64,000 bases of DNA from Mansonella perstans (taxonomy: Eukaryota; Nematoda; Chromadorea; Rhabditida; Onchocercidae): assembly GCA_037074765.1 (NCBI GenBank), contig JBAMDO010000024.1:186001-250000 (forward strand), given 5' to 3'. Below the pieces are notes generated by a model, which was given only the letters and a program-made list of their open reading frames with translations, was not told the origin of the DNA and did no database searches. Below, piece after piece: positions 48,944 to 62,351 of this stretch (positions are counted from its first letter, which is position 1; the number at the start of each line of letters is the position of its first letter). The position numbers and the translations under genes are program-made.

Positions 48944-51900
48944 TGATAAGAATTATAACAGTAATAATAATGATAATAACCGTAGTAATAAATAGTAGTA
49001 AATAATGCATTTCAAATTCCAGAGTAAATAGAACTAATCGATAATTATGTATCTTAAAATTTGGAAATTATCCTTTTTTTACAAATTACATTGCAAAACA
49101 TTATTGTGGTAATTTGTTGAATTGGTAATTTGTAATTTGTTTTTTTTTTTTTTTTTTGAAATATATGATTGAAAGTATGTAGTAATATTGTTTGAGATTG
49201 TTTAAGTGAGAAGAAATATGAAAGACCGAAGAATAAAGTTTTTAATTTCTATTTAACACAATGAATTATTAATTTACACTTTTAGCGCCTGGTAATCTGC
49301 TTCAGCTCAATTAAATAAAATTAGCCCTATCGATTGGTGTATTTGCTTTTAAATTAATTCAAAATAAAATAATTAGATTATTAATATTTTGCAAATATAT
49401 TTATGTATGTATATGTGCATATGCATAGGGTGCAATATATATATATATATATACAAACTTGGCATGAAACATTTTTTTAAATTAAAAACGATTAATTAAC
49501 AGTAAAAAAAATTTAATTGAAAATATTAATTGACATATATGTTATATATAATAATAATCTATATGTATATATAATATATATACATAATATATTTATTATT
49601 TATGTAAATATATTTATATATTATATATATGTGTATATATACATATATATATTTATGATAATATATGTACATAATATACATATCTTAACAAATCATGCAT
49701 AATTATATATGTATAGAATACATATGTTGCGCTTTTTAATAATTCAATTTATGTGAAGTGTATTTTTAATCAAAAGATTAATTAATAAAAAATCCAATTG
49801 AAATTTCAATTTTTTTTCGCAAAACAAAATTGCTATTGATGCTTATCATGTTCCTTTCTTTTTTTTCTTCACAATAAATTAATAATTATTAATGACAGAA
49901 GGGACGAAGAGATTGTCTATTTCAATGTCATCCGTATGAAAAATGACTAATGTCCTTTCCTTCCTTCACGCCAGATAATTTTGATTACTTTTGATTAATT
50001 CAAAATTGTTGGTTAGCAGCACTCATTTAGTGTGTAAGCAAAATTCATTAAACAGATTGACTTTCCAAAACAATTTCGCTAAATTTTTCTTTTTTTTTTA
50101 ACCAAATGGGGGTTAGTTAACTGATTGAAGTATAACGGGTACTTAATTAGTTGGTATTTTATCAAATAAGGATAATTAATCCCAGAAATTACAAACTTTC
50201 GCTTCATTGTTGTGTATGCTTGCTTCTATGCTTTTTCGAATGAATTACTTTTTCTTTTTTTTTAACTTTTCAATATTATATCATTTATGCTAATTTTTTA
50301 ATTAATGATAACATATGTCAGTGGTAAATTTAGTTTAAAACTTTTTGCAGATTTAAAATATTTAAATAATCTTTTAATTTCAATATACTTTTTTCCCCTT
50401 TACTATTAGCTTTTTACAAAATCGAAATATTTGAATTAAATAACTTTCGCAAATAAAATGTTCATTCCTTGAAGTAATAGCAAAAAATAAAAATAAAATT
50501 ATTTTATGGATTAAACAAAAAAAAACAATCTGACCATTTCGTTTTCCACTCATTCGGCTCTCTTTTTTGTCACTAATCATCATTTTGTCCAACTGCTATA
50601 ATAATTTATCCAGGAAAATTTAAGTAATCCCTACCTGTTTCTCTCTCTCTTTCTCTCTTTTTCCTCTCTAAACTATCTTTTCCTTTCCTTTTTCTTTTTT
50701 TCTTTTCAAGAAATTAAAAGTTATAAAAGACAAATAAATTTCATCTGTAATTTTTTTTCCCAAGCATAATCATTCACAAAGAAATTCAATTTCACCATCA
50801 CTGGAAATATTTCAGAAATTAAATGAGTAAGCAAGAAATGCTTGCATTTTACAAAAAATGTTACAAATAAAAAATGAAGAAGATAAGAAAGGAAAGAAAA
50901 ACCAGAGAGAGAAATGCTACAGAGACAAAATGGATACATACAAATCAGTTATGCTTAAAATAAATATGAGCAAACTTTCTGAGAAGTTTTACTAAACTGA
51001 GCAATTTAATGATATGAAAGATTTAAAATAAAATGAAGGATGAAGAAAACTGTATCATAATGTGAAAAATGCAGTTTTTAAATGATAACAATAAATCGAT
51101 GACAATTGCTGCGTGATTCAAGAATGATTCATTTCTTAAGTCTTGCCGTATATTGTGACGAATTTTGAAATTAACTCAGACCAATAAATAGATTTATGAT
51201 TTCTTTTTAATCGATTCAATATGCAATTTCAAAAAATTTATTTCTTAGTGATAAAAATACAAATGATGATTTGTAAGAGATTTTCTTAATAATTTAAAGA
51301 GATAAGACAGTTAAAAATACCATACATATATATACAGAGAGAAAGAGAGAGATCCAAATAAGTATTCGAACAGAAATTGGCGCTCTATAGCCAAATCTCA
51401 TCAATTCTCTTGTGAATTTATCGTTGCTGTTGAATTTTGATTGAAGAAGCTGCTATCATGAAGATCAATGTAAATGCCAGGAAAATCAGCCAATAATAAT
51501 AAATCAGAAAGCCAGTAATTAGCTCCAACTGATGTCCTTTTCACCGCTAGAAATTACTGATTCATTTTTCTTCTCAGCTGATTAAATGGAAATGTAATTT
51601 CAGTTTTAAATTATCAGATTTACTTACATATTCTTAAGCTCGTTTCAGTTATTAAGCCCTGATTCGTAACTATGCTTCTGTCTAATTTCTCATTATTCCA
51701 CTGAGATTCAAACGTTTCCGAAGCAAGAAATAATTCAAAACAAACTATTTGTAAGTTTGCATAGCTGGGAATTTAATTGCAACAAATACTAGATAATTAT
51801 TAGGTCCAAAAATCTTATAAAACTAAATGAAACCGAAGGAAGAGATTTAAAAAGACTGCAAAATAAAATTATCAAGATAATTTATTATTTCTGCTGTCAA

Positions 51901-52065
51901 ACATCTAATAATATTATATCAATTGGGAAATTCATTACCTATCTGTATGTATAACTTACTTTAATCAAATGCTTAAATAATAAATAAAATGTCATGCGGT
52001 ATGGTCAAATTACTGAAATGCTGGAAATTTTAGATAGACAAAAATGCGGTAAAGGTGAAAATTAT
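48944..52065. other. Intergenic, AT-rich, no gene seen
   Basis: Contains the 3' UTR of the Ly6-like gene, a TATA-type dinucleotide region at about 49435-49690, a CT-rich stretch at 50638-50680 and a GA-rich stretch near 51328-51350. Short frames (for example 50380-50592 and 50721-50939, minus) have no recognisable content. Confidence 0.5.
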
Positions 52066-52126
52066 TTAGTAACTATAGTGTACGGAATATTTATAAACTC
52101 CTAAAAAGTAAGCTAATCTTTTACCA

Positions 52127-55100
52127 TTGCAAAATAAATCCACATTAGTGTGAAAATCATTGAAAACTTTAAACATTTTCAGCCTGTTGAATGATTCCGC
52201 ACTGCAACGACGATATTCGCTAATCAACAGTAAACACTCATTCAGGACATTCCATAGCTGCACATGTTTCCAACCCAAAAGACAACGCCGATATACTTTT
52301 TTCACAAAATGCCTTAAAATTAACGTGTAAATGCGCTATGATGGAAATAACGCCTTGACTGAAGTTCAATTCCTGTCGGGATATTTTTTTGTGCAGATAT
52401 TTCGAAACAATTCGTATGATTGAAATTCCATATTAAGATTTAATTAAACTTCAAAAAAAAAGTTGTTTTAGAAATTTTCAATCCACAAATAACAATTTCA
52501 ATTAAAGCAAAAAAAAAATGAAATACACTTACCTGTGTAGTTGGAAAGCTTCGCCAATTGTTTTTATCCCATCCAAATTTTTCTTAATATTAGATATTTA
52601 ATATTTAAATGAATGAATTATTTATAACGAAACAATTAATTTTTTCGCATTTTTCAAATGTATCAAAAATGGAAGAGTGTATTTCCAATAAATTAAACTA
52701 CTAGAACTGCAATAAACAGATTTGACAATATCAAATTAAACCTGATATTCGCTAACAACTAGATATCCTATCTGTTCGTGAAAAAAACAACGCATTGCTC
52801 GAACAAAATTCCACATTCGCATTTGCATCATAGCTATGCTATAAACACAAGTATTCTGAACCATCATTTTCTGCAAACTATACTTTTTTATCTTAATTAA
52901 AAGATATGATTGATTAAAACACGTTATCGATAAAAGTATCTTGAAATTTTTCGAACGACACTTTGATATGCGACTATTTAAGGGATTTATTAAATGGAAT
53001 ATGAAGATGATCCAAACAGTTTATATCTTTCTTATATGCTAGCAAAAGTGATAAGATGTAATTATGCATTCAAGTTATCATACAATATTTTTCTACGGGT
53101 CAGTATCACATAATTCAATTGGTTACATTTTGTTAGCATTATTTGTTCGTTTGCAGTCATCAAGCACTATTTACGTTTGTCTTTAAAGGATTAAATTTAA
53201 AAATCAAAGCCTTTTAAAATTTTGAAACGATTCGAAGATAAAAAAAAAATCAACCTCTAAAGCGATGCATTCCGTTGCAACTCTTAATAATAAATTCCAA
53301 ACACGTTCGTAATCTTTCAAAACTGTTTGCAAGAAAATGATATTTAATGGAAACGGCGGCTTATAACACACTTTAAGGTCATCTTTTTCATCGAAAGAAG
53401 CTTAAGCAATTGGATTAGTAAAGTTATATCAAAGAATCGAAAAAAAAGACAATAAATCCTGAGAAGCGATGCGTAAATTACTTAGAAAAACGCTTAAATG
53501 CGAAAACAATTCATATTTTTTCTCTGGAATAAAATTTCCCATTCAAAAATTTGCTTCAAGCTACTTAAGTTACTTGTTAATTGTGAAAATCCATGCACAA
53601 GAATTGAAGAATAATTTTTGGTTAAAAGATAATCCATCATTTTGTCTAATCGATAATTCTGATAAGTTTCGGATTTAAAACTCAATTCCGAACCATCTTC
53701 TTCGTTAAACATAAAGCTGAAATAAAAAATAAAACTTCTGTAAGTAATTTCATTTCAACCCAAATTATGGTAATTTAAGAAAGTTTACGTAGAATCATAT
53801 TTAATAGTCTTAATCATAGCGAAGAAGTTAAAACTGGAAGTGACAAATAGTCTCAGTGATCCGTATAATGGAGAATATGGATTAAATAACCTCACAAAAA
53901 TTTCTGTTATAAATTCATCGCCACACAAATAAACATCTTGAAGAAGTTTTGCGGTTTGTTTAAAGTCATCGATTATACAACATCGCGCAAATATGGCGTG
54001 TTGTGAAAGATAAGCTTTTCTAAATGAAGCAAATTAAACAATTTAAAAATTACCGAATACTTGTTAAGCAAAACTTAAAAACTCTTTTTGCAGAATAAAT
54101 GTTCGAATCGCAGAATGCCAAATCGATAGTCCTTTTTTATCCACAAGCGTAACATCTTTCTAACTCATTAAATTGAATTAATGATGGCAATTGCTGAAGC
54201 ATCTCACATCTTAAGTTTGCCTATGACTAACTGATATAAACATTACTGAAATTTTATATGGCTTACCGGAAATAAAAGTTCAAAAGTGATCCTACCGCAC
54301 CCAACAAATTTGAGTTTAACGCTTTTCGAATCTCTTCTTCTGACAGTTCACTTATCAATTTATTCTAAAAAAATTGCTTTTTTTTTCTATTTCTTGTTTA
54401 TTATTAAAAATAGGATGAAGAAATACTTTGACCATTTTTTCATTCTCCTCCTTCTTCCTCTCGGACTAAAAGCACTTAAAATTGAATAAAGATACAACTT
54501 ATACTAAATGGTTAATCAATATTGTTTGTAAATCATTGTTCAATTAGACTAAATTCTCCTTATAGGAACAACTAACAACAGTAAGAGAGTTCGATTCCTC
54601 AGGAAGCATTTGTTCTAAATTCGGCCAAGCCAATATTAATTTACGGAATTTTCCCTCCGATAACCACACGTCGACAAAATTTTTGGGAATAAGAACTGGC
54701 GCTTCTAGGCTAATAAATTCTTTTTCTTCAGAAACTGAAATGATGGAAACAAGGGAATGTTGTAATCTTAAGGATTTCCAAATCCAAATACCACATAATC
54801 ATTGCTATGTAACTAAAGTACATCTAGCAGAAACAAATTGAAATCTCATAAAACTGGAGTAATGCAAATTAACAAGTTCAAAAAAAAGTGCTACCAAAAC
54901 CTCACGTACCTGCCCATTGCAGTTTTTCAGTATTTGTTTTTGAAAAACAAAAAATACCATCACATGGATTGGCTTCGCCATTCACTAACCAAATCAAGAT
55001 ACATCTATAAAGTTTTTGAAAAATAGAATCAAGGAAGAAAAAATTCGCCAGAAAGAATTTAATTTGTAGTAAAGAATTTTTAAAACTGCCATATTTGTGG

Positions 55101-58100
55101 TCCTAAGAGATTATTTTTGAATTTTGATTGGAAAATGAAATGACAAATCAATTACTCAGCATAATATCGAAGAAGCACGACAAGGATATCATTACAGAAT
55201 TCCCCAATAGCTGGATGTATTCGTCCTTTTGTAATTTTTACGATATAAAAAATATCTAACAATGTATTTACCTATAAAATTCGAAAAATTGATTTAATTA
55301 GTTAAACAAATACGTATCTGCTTGTTTCAATCTGCTTATATTACACTTATTAAAGTCTTTTTTAAATTCAAACTTTAAAGGAAAAACTAAACGGTTGAAA
55401 GTAGCGACATTTAATATAACAAACTAATAAGTACAGATTATCAGTAATTGAATGAGATACGATTACCCTAGCTAATTATTTATCTGCTATATTAAAATGC
55501 TTACAGTTCGAACGAATTTGAATAGGATTATAGCATCTCGTTACTTTCTCTGATATTTAAAGATTGTTTTTTATCAAAAAAAAAAAAAAAAAAAATATAA
55601 GTAAAAATTAAAAATGCAAGTAAATTAAGAACGTACATTCTGTGCATCTGTATCTCGCACGTAAAGAACTACATCAACGAAATGATTGAAAACGCTGCAC
55701 ATATCAAGAAGTTCTCGTAATACTCTTCTGATATTTTCGCTATCACATTCTTTTTTGTCATCTACATAGTGTCTAATTTCCTCACTAAATAATAAAAAAC
55801 AAGTAACAAATATTAGTTATAGGACGAAAATAAAATTGGAGATTAAAATTTGATAAGTCAAAGTTTGCCACTCTTTGCCCATTTGCCCACTTTGCCATTT
55901 ACCCAATCTGTCACGCTCAAGTAAAACTGTTCTTAAGATTCTTTTCATGTGAACAATGATAATAACTTCGACTACGTGTTGCAGAGGTTTATCAAAAATG
56001 ATTCCATCAACTTGTTATGAAATTCTAACCGAAATTTCCAAAGTTGTTCAGATGCACATAACTTCAAACTCGACAACGCTCTTGTTGCTGTATTTGTCCG
56101 GATTTTACAATCTAACATCGATAAATTTTCTACAGAATCATAATCGCAAAGGAATCGTTCCAAAGTAAACAATCTAAAAAATTAGTCTTTTTTACAAAAA
56201 TATTTTCAATAGGAGACAAAATATTCTCACATTTCCAACATCATGTTCGAGCCACCATTCAATTTTTGCTCATAATACAGATCACAATGCTTTAGTATTC
56301 ACTTCTCTTTTCTATATCTCATTTCGAACTGTCATTTAAAGAAGGAATAAATAGAAAAGGAAAACTTTGAGATCAAATATCTATGTAATAATAAATCATA
56401 TTATAGTCCGAACGTTATTCAAAAATTAAAGTAAATAAAGCGCTACAGAATGACCTGTTAGCAAACTTCAGAAATGGTAATGCTATTCGTGGCAGCAAAT
56501 TGACATCTTCCAATTCAAGAAATATTTTATTTCTTTTGAAAAAATTGAAAGAGCCATCCTGAAAAAGAAAGTACTGAATTTTAATATCGCAGAATAACGT
56601 AGGATTCTATAAAACTAAAAAAAATTTTCAAAAATCTTTTAAAAAAATTCTCAAAAAATTTCGGTATAATCTAAATGTGTGGAGTAGAAATAATAACTGC
56701 TTTTAAAAAACCAAGCTCTTTTAATTTCATCAAAACCAGATGTGATATTTAAATAAAACTGAAGCAAACATAGTGAACCATTAACTACTCCAGATTAGAA
56801 ATATTATGACAGGTTAGTATCATACAATTCAGCATATTTTAAAAGAATTTAGGTGTTGACTTACAGCATTTCTGCAAAATAAAATTGATTCTTGGCCCAT
56901 GAGTAAATTTGTTAAACATCTGAGATATTCATGCCATGAAATCTGAAATAAAATGAATTGTTACTTTCAACAGTTGACAATTCTGATTCAAGCTGAATCT
57001 TTTTCATTCTGTCTTTAAGAATCAAAAAAAGAAAATAATCGGCTGTGCTGCAGCAAACTTCTCAAATTCTAGAAATTTCAGAAGCTAGATATAATTTATA
57101 ATAAACTAACTATGTAAAATACATCCCCAATTCTTAATTTACATAAACTGCGCAATTCTGGATCACATGCTCGCGGATGTATACGTCCTCTTTCATCGAC
57201 GAGGATAGATCGAATTTTTTCGTAAATTACACGGGATTCCGAAAGCTTTATATCTAAATGCTTATGATTGCGAAAGTTTCGTTTCACAAAAAACTATGTT
57301 AGCAACTTTTTAAACTTCTAACATGAAAATTTCCTGTAAAAAAAAGACTGAAATAAACTAAGCAATTATGGTTGACAAATATAAAGAATAACTAGGATTT
57401 TTTTGATTTCTTTCATTGTTGAAAGAAATTAGCATGAATTTGCGATAAGCATGCCAATATATCAGCACGAAAGCAGACTGCGGAATGTATAGCATAGTGA
57501 AAAGATTGGAATGGCAATTTATAACATATATTAAATTTACTCATACCGATGGGTTCTACTTTTTCTCCACAATGACATTGTTCATGTTGAACTCCATCCT
57601 CTTTGCTGTCTTCGTAACGCAACTGAATGTAAATCTTTCATCATGTTTTTCATAATTTTCAATGAAGGAAAAAATGAAAAAAAGTTGGAACGAAAAATTA
57701 AAGCTTCTACAACTTACCGAGTGGACAATAAATGGTATATTTGTGCGATCAATAAAGGGCCTTGTTGAGATAACTTTATGATTCTTCGAAACCTAAGACT
57801 GAATAAAAAAGAAGAAAACATAGTAAAAATTGAAACTTTTACAGTTAGCACGAAACTAAATTATGCAAATAACATCATCAATAGATAAGTGCCAGTATGG
57901 AATGCCAGTAGTGACAATTTTTCGAACTCAGTATTTCAGATCCAGAACAATGAAAAATGCAGATAACATCACCTTTTGCTTCTACAACATCGCTAAAAAG
58001 TAATAGTAAAAAATAATAGTGAAAAGTAATAGTAATGTAAAAGTAATAAGTAATAATAATAAAGTAATGGTAATAAAAAGTAATAAATAAAGTTATAGTG

Positions 58101-59152
58101 AAAAATAATAAAAAGCAATGAAAAAAGCAAGTAATAGTAAAAAATAATAAAAAGTAACTCAGCATAAATAAATTATAATAAATTTAAAGGAATGCAACGA
58201 TAAAATGAATTATTTACAACTGAAGCTGGCAAGTGATTATTCAGGGTTTGTTTCCAGATATTAAGTATTTCGGATCCGGAACAACGAGAACAAATATCGA
58301 TTTGACATTTATCAGTGTAATTATCACCAACTCTTGAAAGCAGCAATAAAAAACGGATTATCTCTTCACTTGAATCGGTTGCTTCACGAAGCTTATCTTA
58401 AATTAGTTGCACTTAATTTTGTTAGGGAATTAATGATTAAAATCTGTAGGAAGGTTAATCTCAAGAGTAACAGATTGATATTTCCGTAAAAGTCAGGAAT
58501 GATCACATCCGAAAATGAATTCAGTAAATTATTGAAAGTATCCGATCATTCGATATAGCATACCCCTGAAAAAAAGTTTAAACACGCTGTTCAGTAAAAT
58601 CACAATATACTCAATAAGATCATAAGGCATACGTATGAGTGAAACAAATTTCTTAGCCCGATATCCATCATCTTCTTTGTTAAATAAAATCGTTGCCTTA
58701 TCGATCATAGATTGAAGAGGAATTTCCTGAAACTGACATATACTGTCAAAGTAATAATAGCAACATTTCAATGGATCATCGCAATATGAAAGATTAATAT
58801 CTAAAAAGATTCCGTGATGGAACTGGGTAAAAATGTAAAAAAAAAAATGATGTTTGAACCTACTATTTTAATTGTTCCCATTTCCAGGCCTAATCAGTCA
58901 TATCTCATTTCTATCTAGTTTTTCCATGGTATTTCAATAATACACCAAAAACTATTTTACAAGATTTCAGTTAGATTTCAGGAACAAAAATTTTGCCTCT
59001 TCTTGTTTTTCAAGCGAATTCAATAAAATGATTTCGTAAAATTGCGCACGTTCCAGACCGGTACACGGTCGACCTATTAGTGAACTAATTAACAGCGTAA
59101 TTCTACCCCATATTGAATCATCATGCAACTGAAGCGTTTCATTACGGTACAT
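52127..59152 (-). CDS. Unrecognised multi-exon gene, helix-rich protein (approximate extent)
   Basis: At least twelve minus-strand exon candidates bounded by splice-like sites, in transcription order: 59152 to about 58970 (ATG after a TTTCAG at 59158; start candidate), 58803-58567, about 58400-58200, 57975-57880, 57795-57722, 57622-57553, 57250-57100, 56942-56864, 56561-56462, 56178-55978, 55790-55636, 54735-54545, 53712-53494 and 52310-52127. The clearest translate as ISWHEYLRCLTNLLMGQESI, DGSFNFFKRNKIFLELED, RRVLRELLDMCSVFNHFVD and PKNFVDVWLSEGKFRKLIL, so leucine-rich helical protein is likely. Some exons carry clustered Cys (CQIDICSRCSGSEIL, EQCHCGEKVEP). I could not join all phases, so the model is not complete, the 3' end is unknown, and two genes cannot be excluded. 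I do not recognise the family. Confidence 0.5.
57995..58160 (-). repeat. AATAGTAAAA-type repeat in an intron of the minus-strand gene
   Basis: AGTAATAGTAAAAAATAATA-like units in a row. The Phe/Tyr-rich minus-strand frame over it (57878-58165) is mostly repeat, but its 3' part merges with the exon candidate at 57880-57975. Confidence 0.75.
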
Positions 59153-59584
59153 TATTCCTGAAAATCATATATTGTCATCAGTGAAAATCAAAATTAAAAA
59201 TTTCGAATTTACATAAATATCCTTCATCACTTTTTCCCACATTACTTACAACTAAAATTTTTTCTCACCCAAAATAATACATTAATATTTCCGCATACTA
59301 TTTTCAAATAATATTATATCTGTAATGCATAAAAAGTTGTAATATTCAAAGATATTAAAAAGTCTTGAGTATTGAGTGAATAGAAATCGGCAAAACTTTT
59401 ATAATTTCTTTTTTTTTTGAGATGAAACGTCAACTTTTCTAGAATTATAATCCCTGAAATTAACCAATTAATTAATTCGAGAAAAATAAAAAACATTATA
59501 TTCCTCATTTCATCCTCAATCTTTTAACTCATTAAACTCATACATTCAATGATCACTATCATAGCTTCAATTTTTCTAAATAAA

Positions 59585-59690
59585 TTGTGTTTTAAAAAAC
59601 GGAGCCGTAATAAACCGGAACGCAGTATGTGAAATGGTCAAAGACGGAGCTGCGATAAACCGGAACGCAGCATATGAAATTACCAAATTG
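59585..59690. repeat. 46-bp tandem duplication in the divergent promoter region
   Basis: ACGGAGCYGYRATAAACCGG AACGCAG occurs twice (about 59599 and 59645), each followed by YATGTGAAAT-like sequence. It is noticeably richer in GC than its surroundings. Confidence 0.8.
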
Positions 59691-59699
59691 AAATGAAAT

Positions 59700-60310
59700 T
59701 TTCGCGGTTCCTGCTGAAATTGATGCACCGGGATGGCGTGTCTGATTCCTAGCACGAAAACATTCGAACGCGGGTAGTTAATAATATTCGCTTAAACAAC
59801 TGTGCATAGGTCACGTGGAATGTACAGATCACGTGAAATGGATAAGTAAACGTGGAAGGGTTCAAGAAGTTCGGAAGAGCGGGTTTTCTTTCCTTTTTCT
59901 CATTCTTCAATTTCATTCACTTTATCGATTTGTTACTATGCATCACTTTTTATTAGTTCATTTATAGTACATCTTCATGTAAGAATTTTATTACAAACGT
60001 AAACACACTTTATGCTGTATGTATTAATTATAATTAAGCACTTAAACGTATGCCTTAATTCTACCACGTAAATCTCGTACGTATGTGTGCGCAGATCTCT
60101 GAAATAAAATTGATCCAATGTTTATCATATATTTGTTGTCTCTTTCTTAATTCTTTCTTCTTTGATCACAACATTAACGCATATTTGATTGTCTAATTCA
60201 TTTTTAATATTTTTTAAAATCATCGCTAACTTTTAGTGCTTTCATTTTTGATGTATTTATATGTTTATCTGATCAAAATTTTAATATCATCGATAAACTT
60301 CACTTTTCAG
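59700..60310. promoter_or_regulatory. Divergent intergenic region with paired CACGTG boxes
   Basis: About 1.15 kb lies between the start of the minus-strand gene (59152) and the plus-strand coiled-coil gene (60319). Two perfect CACGTG E-boxes lie 18 bases apart (59812-59817 and 59830-59835); the second is in the form TCACGTGA. A TTTTCAG at 60304-60310 just before the ATG at 60319 is a probable spliced-leader acceptor. Confidence 0.5.
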
Positions 60311-60318
60311 TGTCACAA

Positions 60319-62083
60319 ATGACTGATACGACGATAAATACGTTGGATGTTGAGGATGAGACAGGAAGTGAGAATTTAGTAAGAGATTATTTGTTGCATC
60401 AACTTCAATTGAATTTATTACATGCGCAATGGAAAGATAAACCGCATGCTGATGCTGGTTAGCTATCTAATTTTTTAAATATCAATTTCTTTTCTTTGGA
60501 TTATCATGGTGACTTCAGCTTCTGATCTTTTCTTAACTAGAGGCCATTTTGGCTTCTTCATTTATCAAAAATACCCAAAATCGCGCAATGAGTGAAAATA
60601 ATAAAAGTTTTGTTGATTTGAAAAATGTACTTCAGATAAATGAAGAAGTTCTTTTTTTTAAAGTATTAATTAAACTTTTATTGTGTTAGTTGAAAAGCAG
60701 CCTTTTCTGTATTCTACTCACTGCACCGTCATTTCTGTGAGCCATATTTTTTGTGGATCGGTTTCGAGAATCACAATTATAAAAGTTTAAGGATCTGAAA
60801 TTGCTTCGTACCACAAAAAGAAATGGCAAGTGTTAGACAGAAATTAAGGAGTTAATAGAAAATTTTCTGAAAGAATGAACAAGCAAAAAAGTTGTAAAAG
60901 CTGTCTCGCTAATTATCTGATTAAGAGAAAGTCTTGATCAGCTGATAAACAGAAAGTGTCAGGATTTCAAACTAGATTGATCCAGTTAATCTAATAGTTT
61001 GTAAGTGAAATGCTTTGCTATATTTGAATATAACGAACTCAGAACTTTTAGCATATTAATTAAAACTCAAAAGTTTTGGAGACTTTAAGTAGCTTCATTT
61101 TAGTTTTTCCGGGTTTTCTGTAGTAATCCATTTCTTAAATTAGAAATTGATTGCCATAAAAATACCGCGATTTTATATTCCTTGTCTTTTTTTTCTTTTT
61201 TTTTTTTTTAGTTGAAGAATTAATGGAAGCCAAAAGAGCAATGCAGGAATTGGAAGATGATGTTGTGAAGAAATTTATTACTTTAAATGAACAGTATGAA
61301 CAAATCAATGGTTAGTTCATTAACATGTGTAACTGTGTGATTTTGCCTTTAGTTCAATTTAGTTTTTTTTTTTAACTGTTAGAGTTGGAACAACTTTTTT
61401 CCGTCGAATTTTCAGCAGTAATGGATTCAGAAAAAGTGCAAGAGCTGAAAAACTATCAAGAAATGGTATTTCTTTTTGAAACATTCTTTTTTCATACATC
61501 CGCAGGTTCCACACAATTTTATTTTTCATGTTTTGCCTTTTATCTGGTGCAATATGGCGTTGAAATCTGGAATATACAGAAAGTGCTTTGTAGTAAGATG
61601 TTTTTTAGTTAAAAGAAATTGAACATTTGACAGTCAAGCACCAGGCTGTTTTGGACAAATTCGATGGTGATGCAGGAGCATACTTGGCAAATTATCAGGC
61701 TGTAATGGTAGTTTTGATACTGCTTTTATTATGCCTTATTTTGCAGGAATACACTAAATTGGCTTCTATGTATGATCATTATTTTGTTGCAACAATTTCG
61801 TCAAATTTCGATCATTTGAAACTGTTATTATCTTTGCAGCCCATCCTGTTCTTGATATACTCTAGGAATATAATCTATCATTTGTTGTTATTACATTTTC
61901 TAATAGAATATTTAGGCCTAACTTGATGAATTTTCACTAAAAATAGTTGAACGATTACTGGAAAACTGGAACTTGCAGGAGCAGCTGGCACAACTTACAA
62001 ATGAAGTCGAAAATCAGAAACAAGTGATTGCTGCGCTGAATGATCAGATATCAAAAACTAACTCTAAGTTGCGATTTCCTTAG
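60319..62083 (+). CDS. Small coiled-coil protein, possibly dynactin subunit 3 (p24)
   Basis: Six exons, 60319-60457, 61212-61310, 61383-61465, 61609-61707, 61747-61785 and 61979-62083 (stop TAG), join in frame to 187 residues. The donor of exon 5 (TTT|GTTGCA) is the weakest call. The protein is acidic at the N-terminus and then almost wholly helical with heptad-like spacing (AVEELMEAKRAMQELEDDVV, LKEIEHLTVKHQAVL, EQLAQLTNEVENQ). Size, and the order of an MDS block, a Gln-rich helix, a Tyr before a YTKLASMYDHYF-like block and a final QL-containing helix, resemble DCTN3/p24 of the dynactin shoulder (186 residues in human). I base this on recall of the family only. The alternative is another structural coiled-coil protein. 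It is tail-to-tail with the kinase gene, 268 bases between stops. Confidence 0.6.
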
Positions 62084-62351
62084 TTTCTTGCATTTGATCA
62101 TTCGATAGTTGGATTTTACGTAAAAAAAAGTCTTTGGGAATGGTATCACAAAGCGCCTTTTTTCAGTTTTTCTTATATAAATAGTTGAATTCTGATTGCA
62201 TCTTCATGAATGAATTCTTTGAATTTCTTCTAAAGGCTTTATGGTTCAGTTAAATAATTTATAATGAAATTCATTTTTATCCAAAAGAATCTTGTTGAGA
62301 AAAGTATGAATATTGTTGTTAAATATTCATCAATTTATATGAATGAGATGT

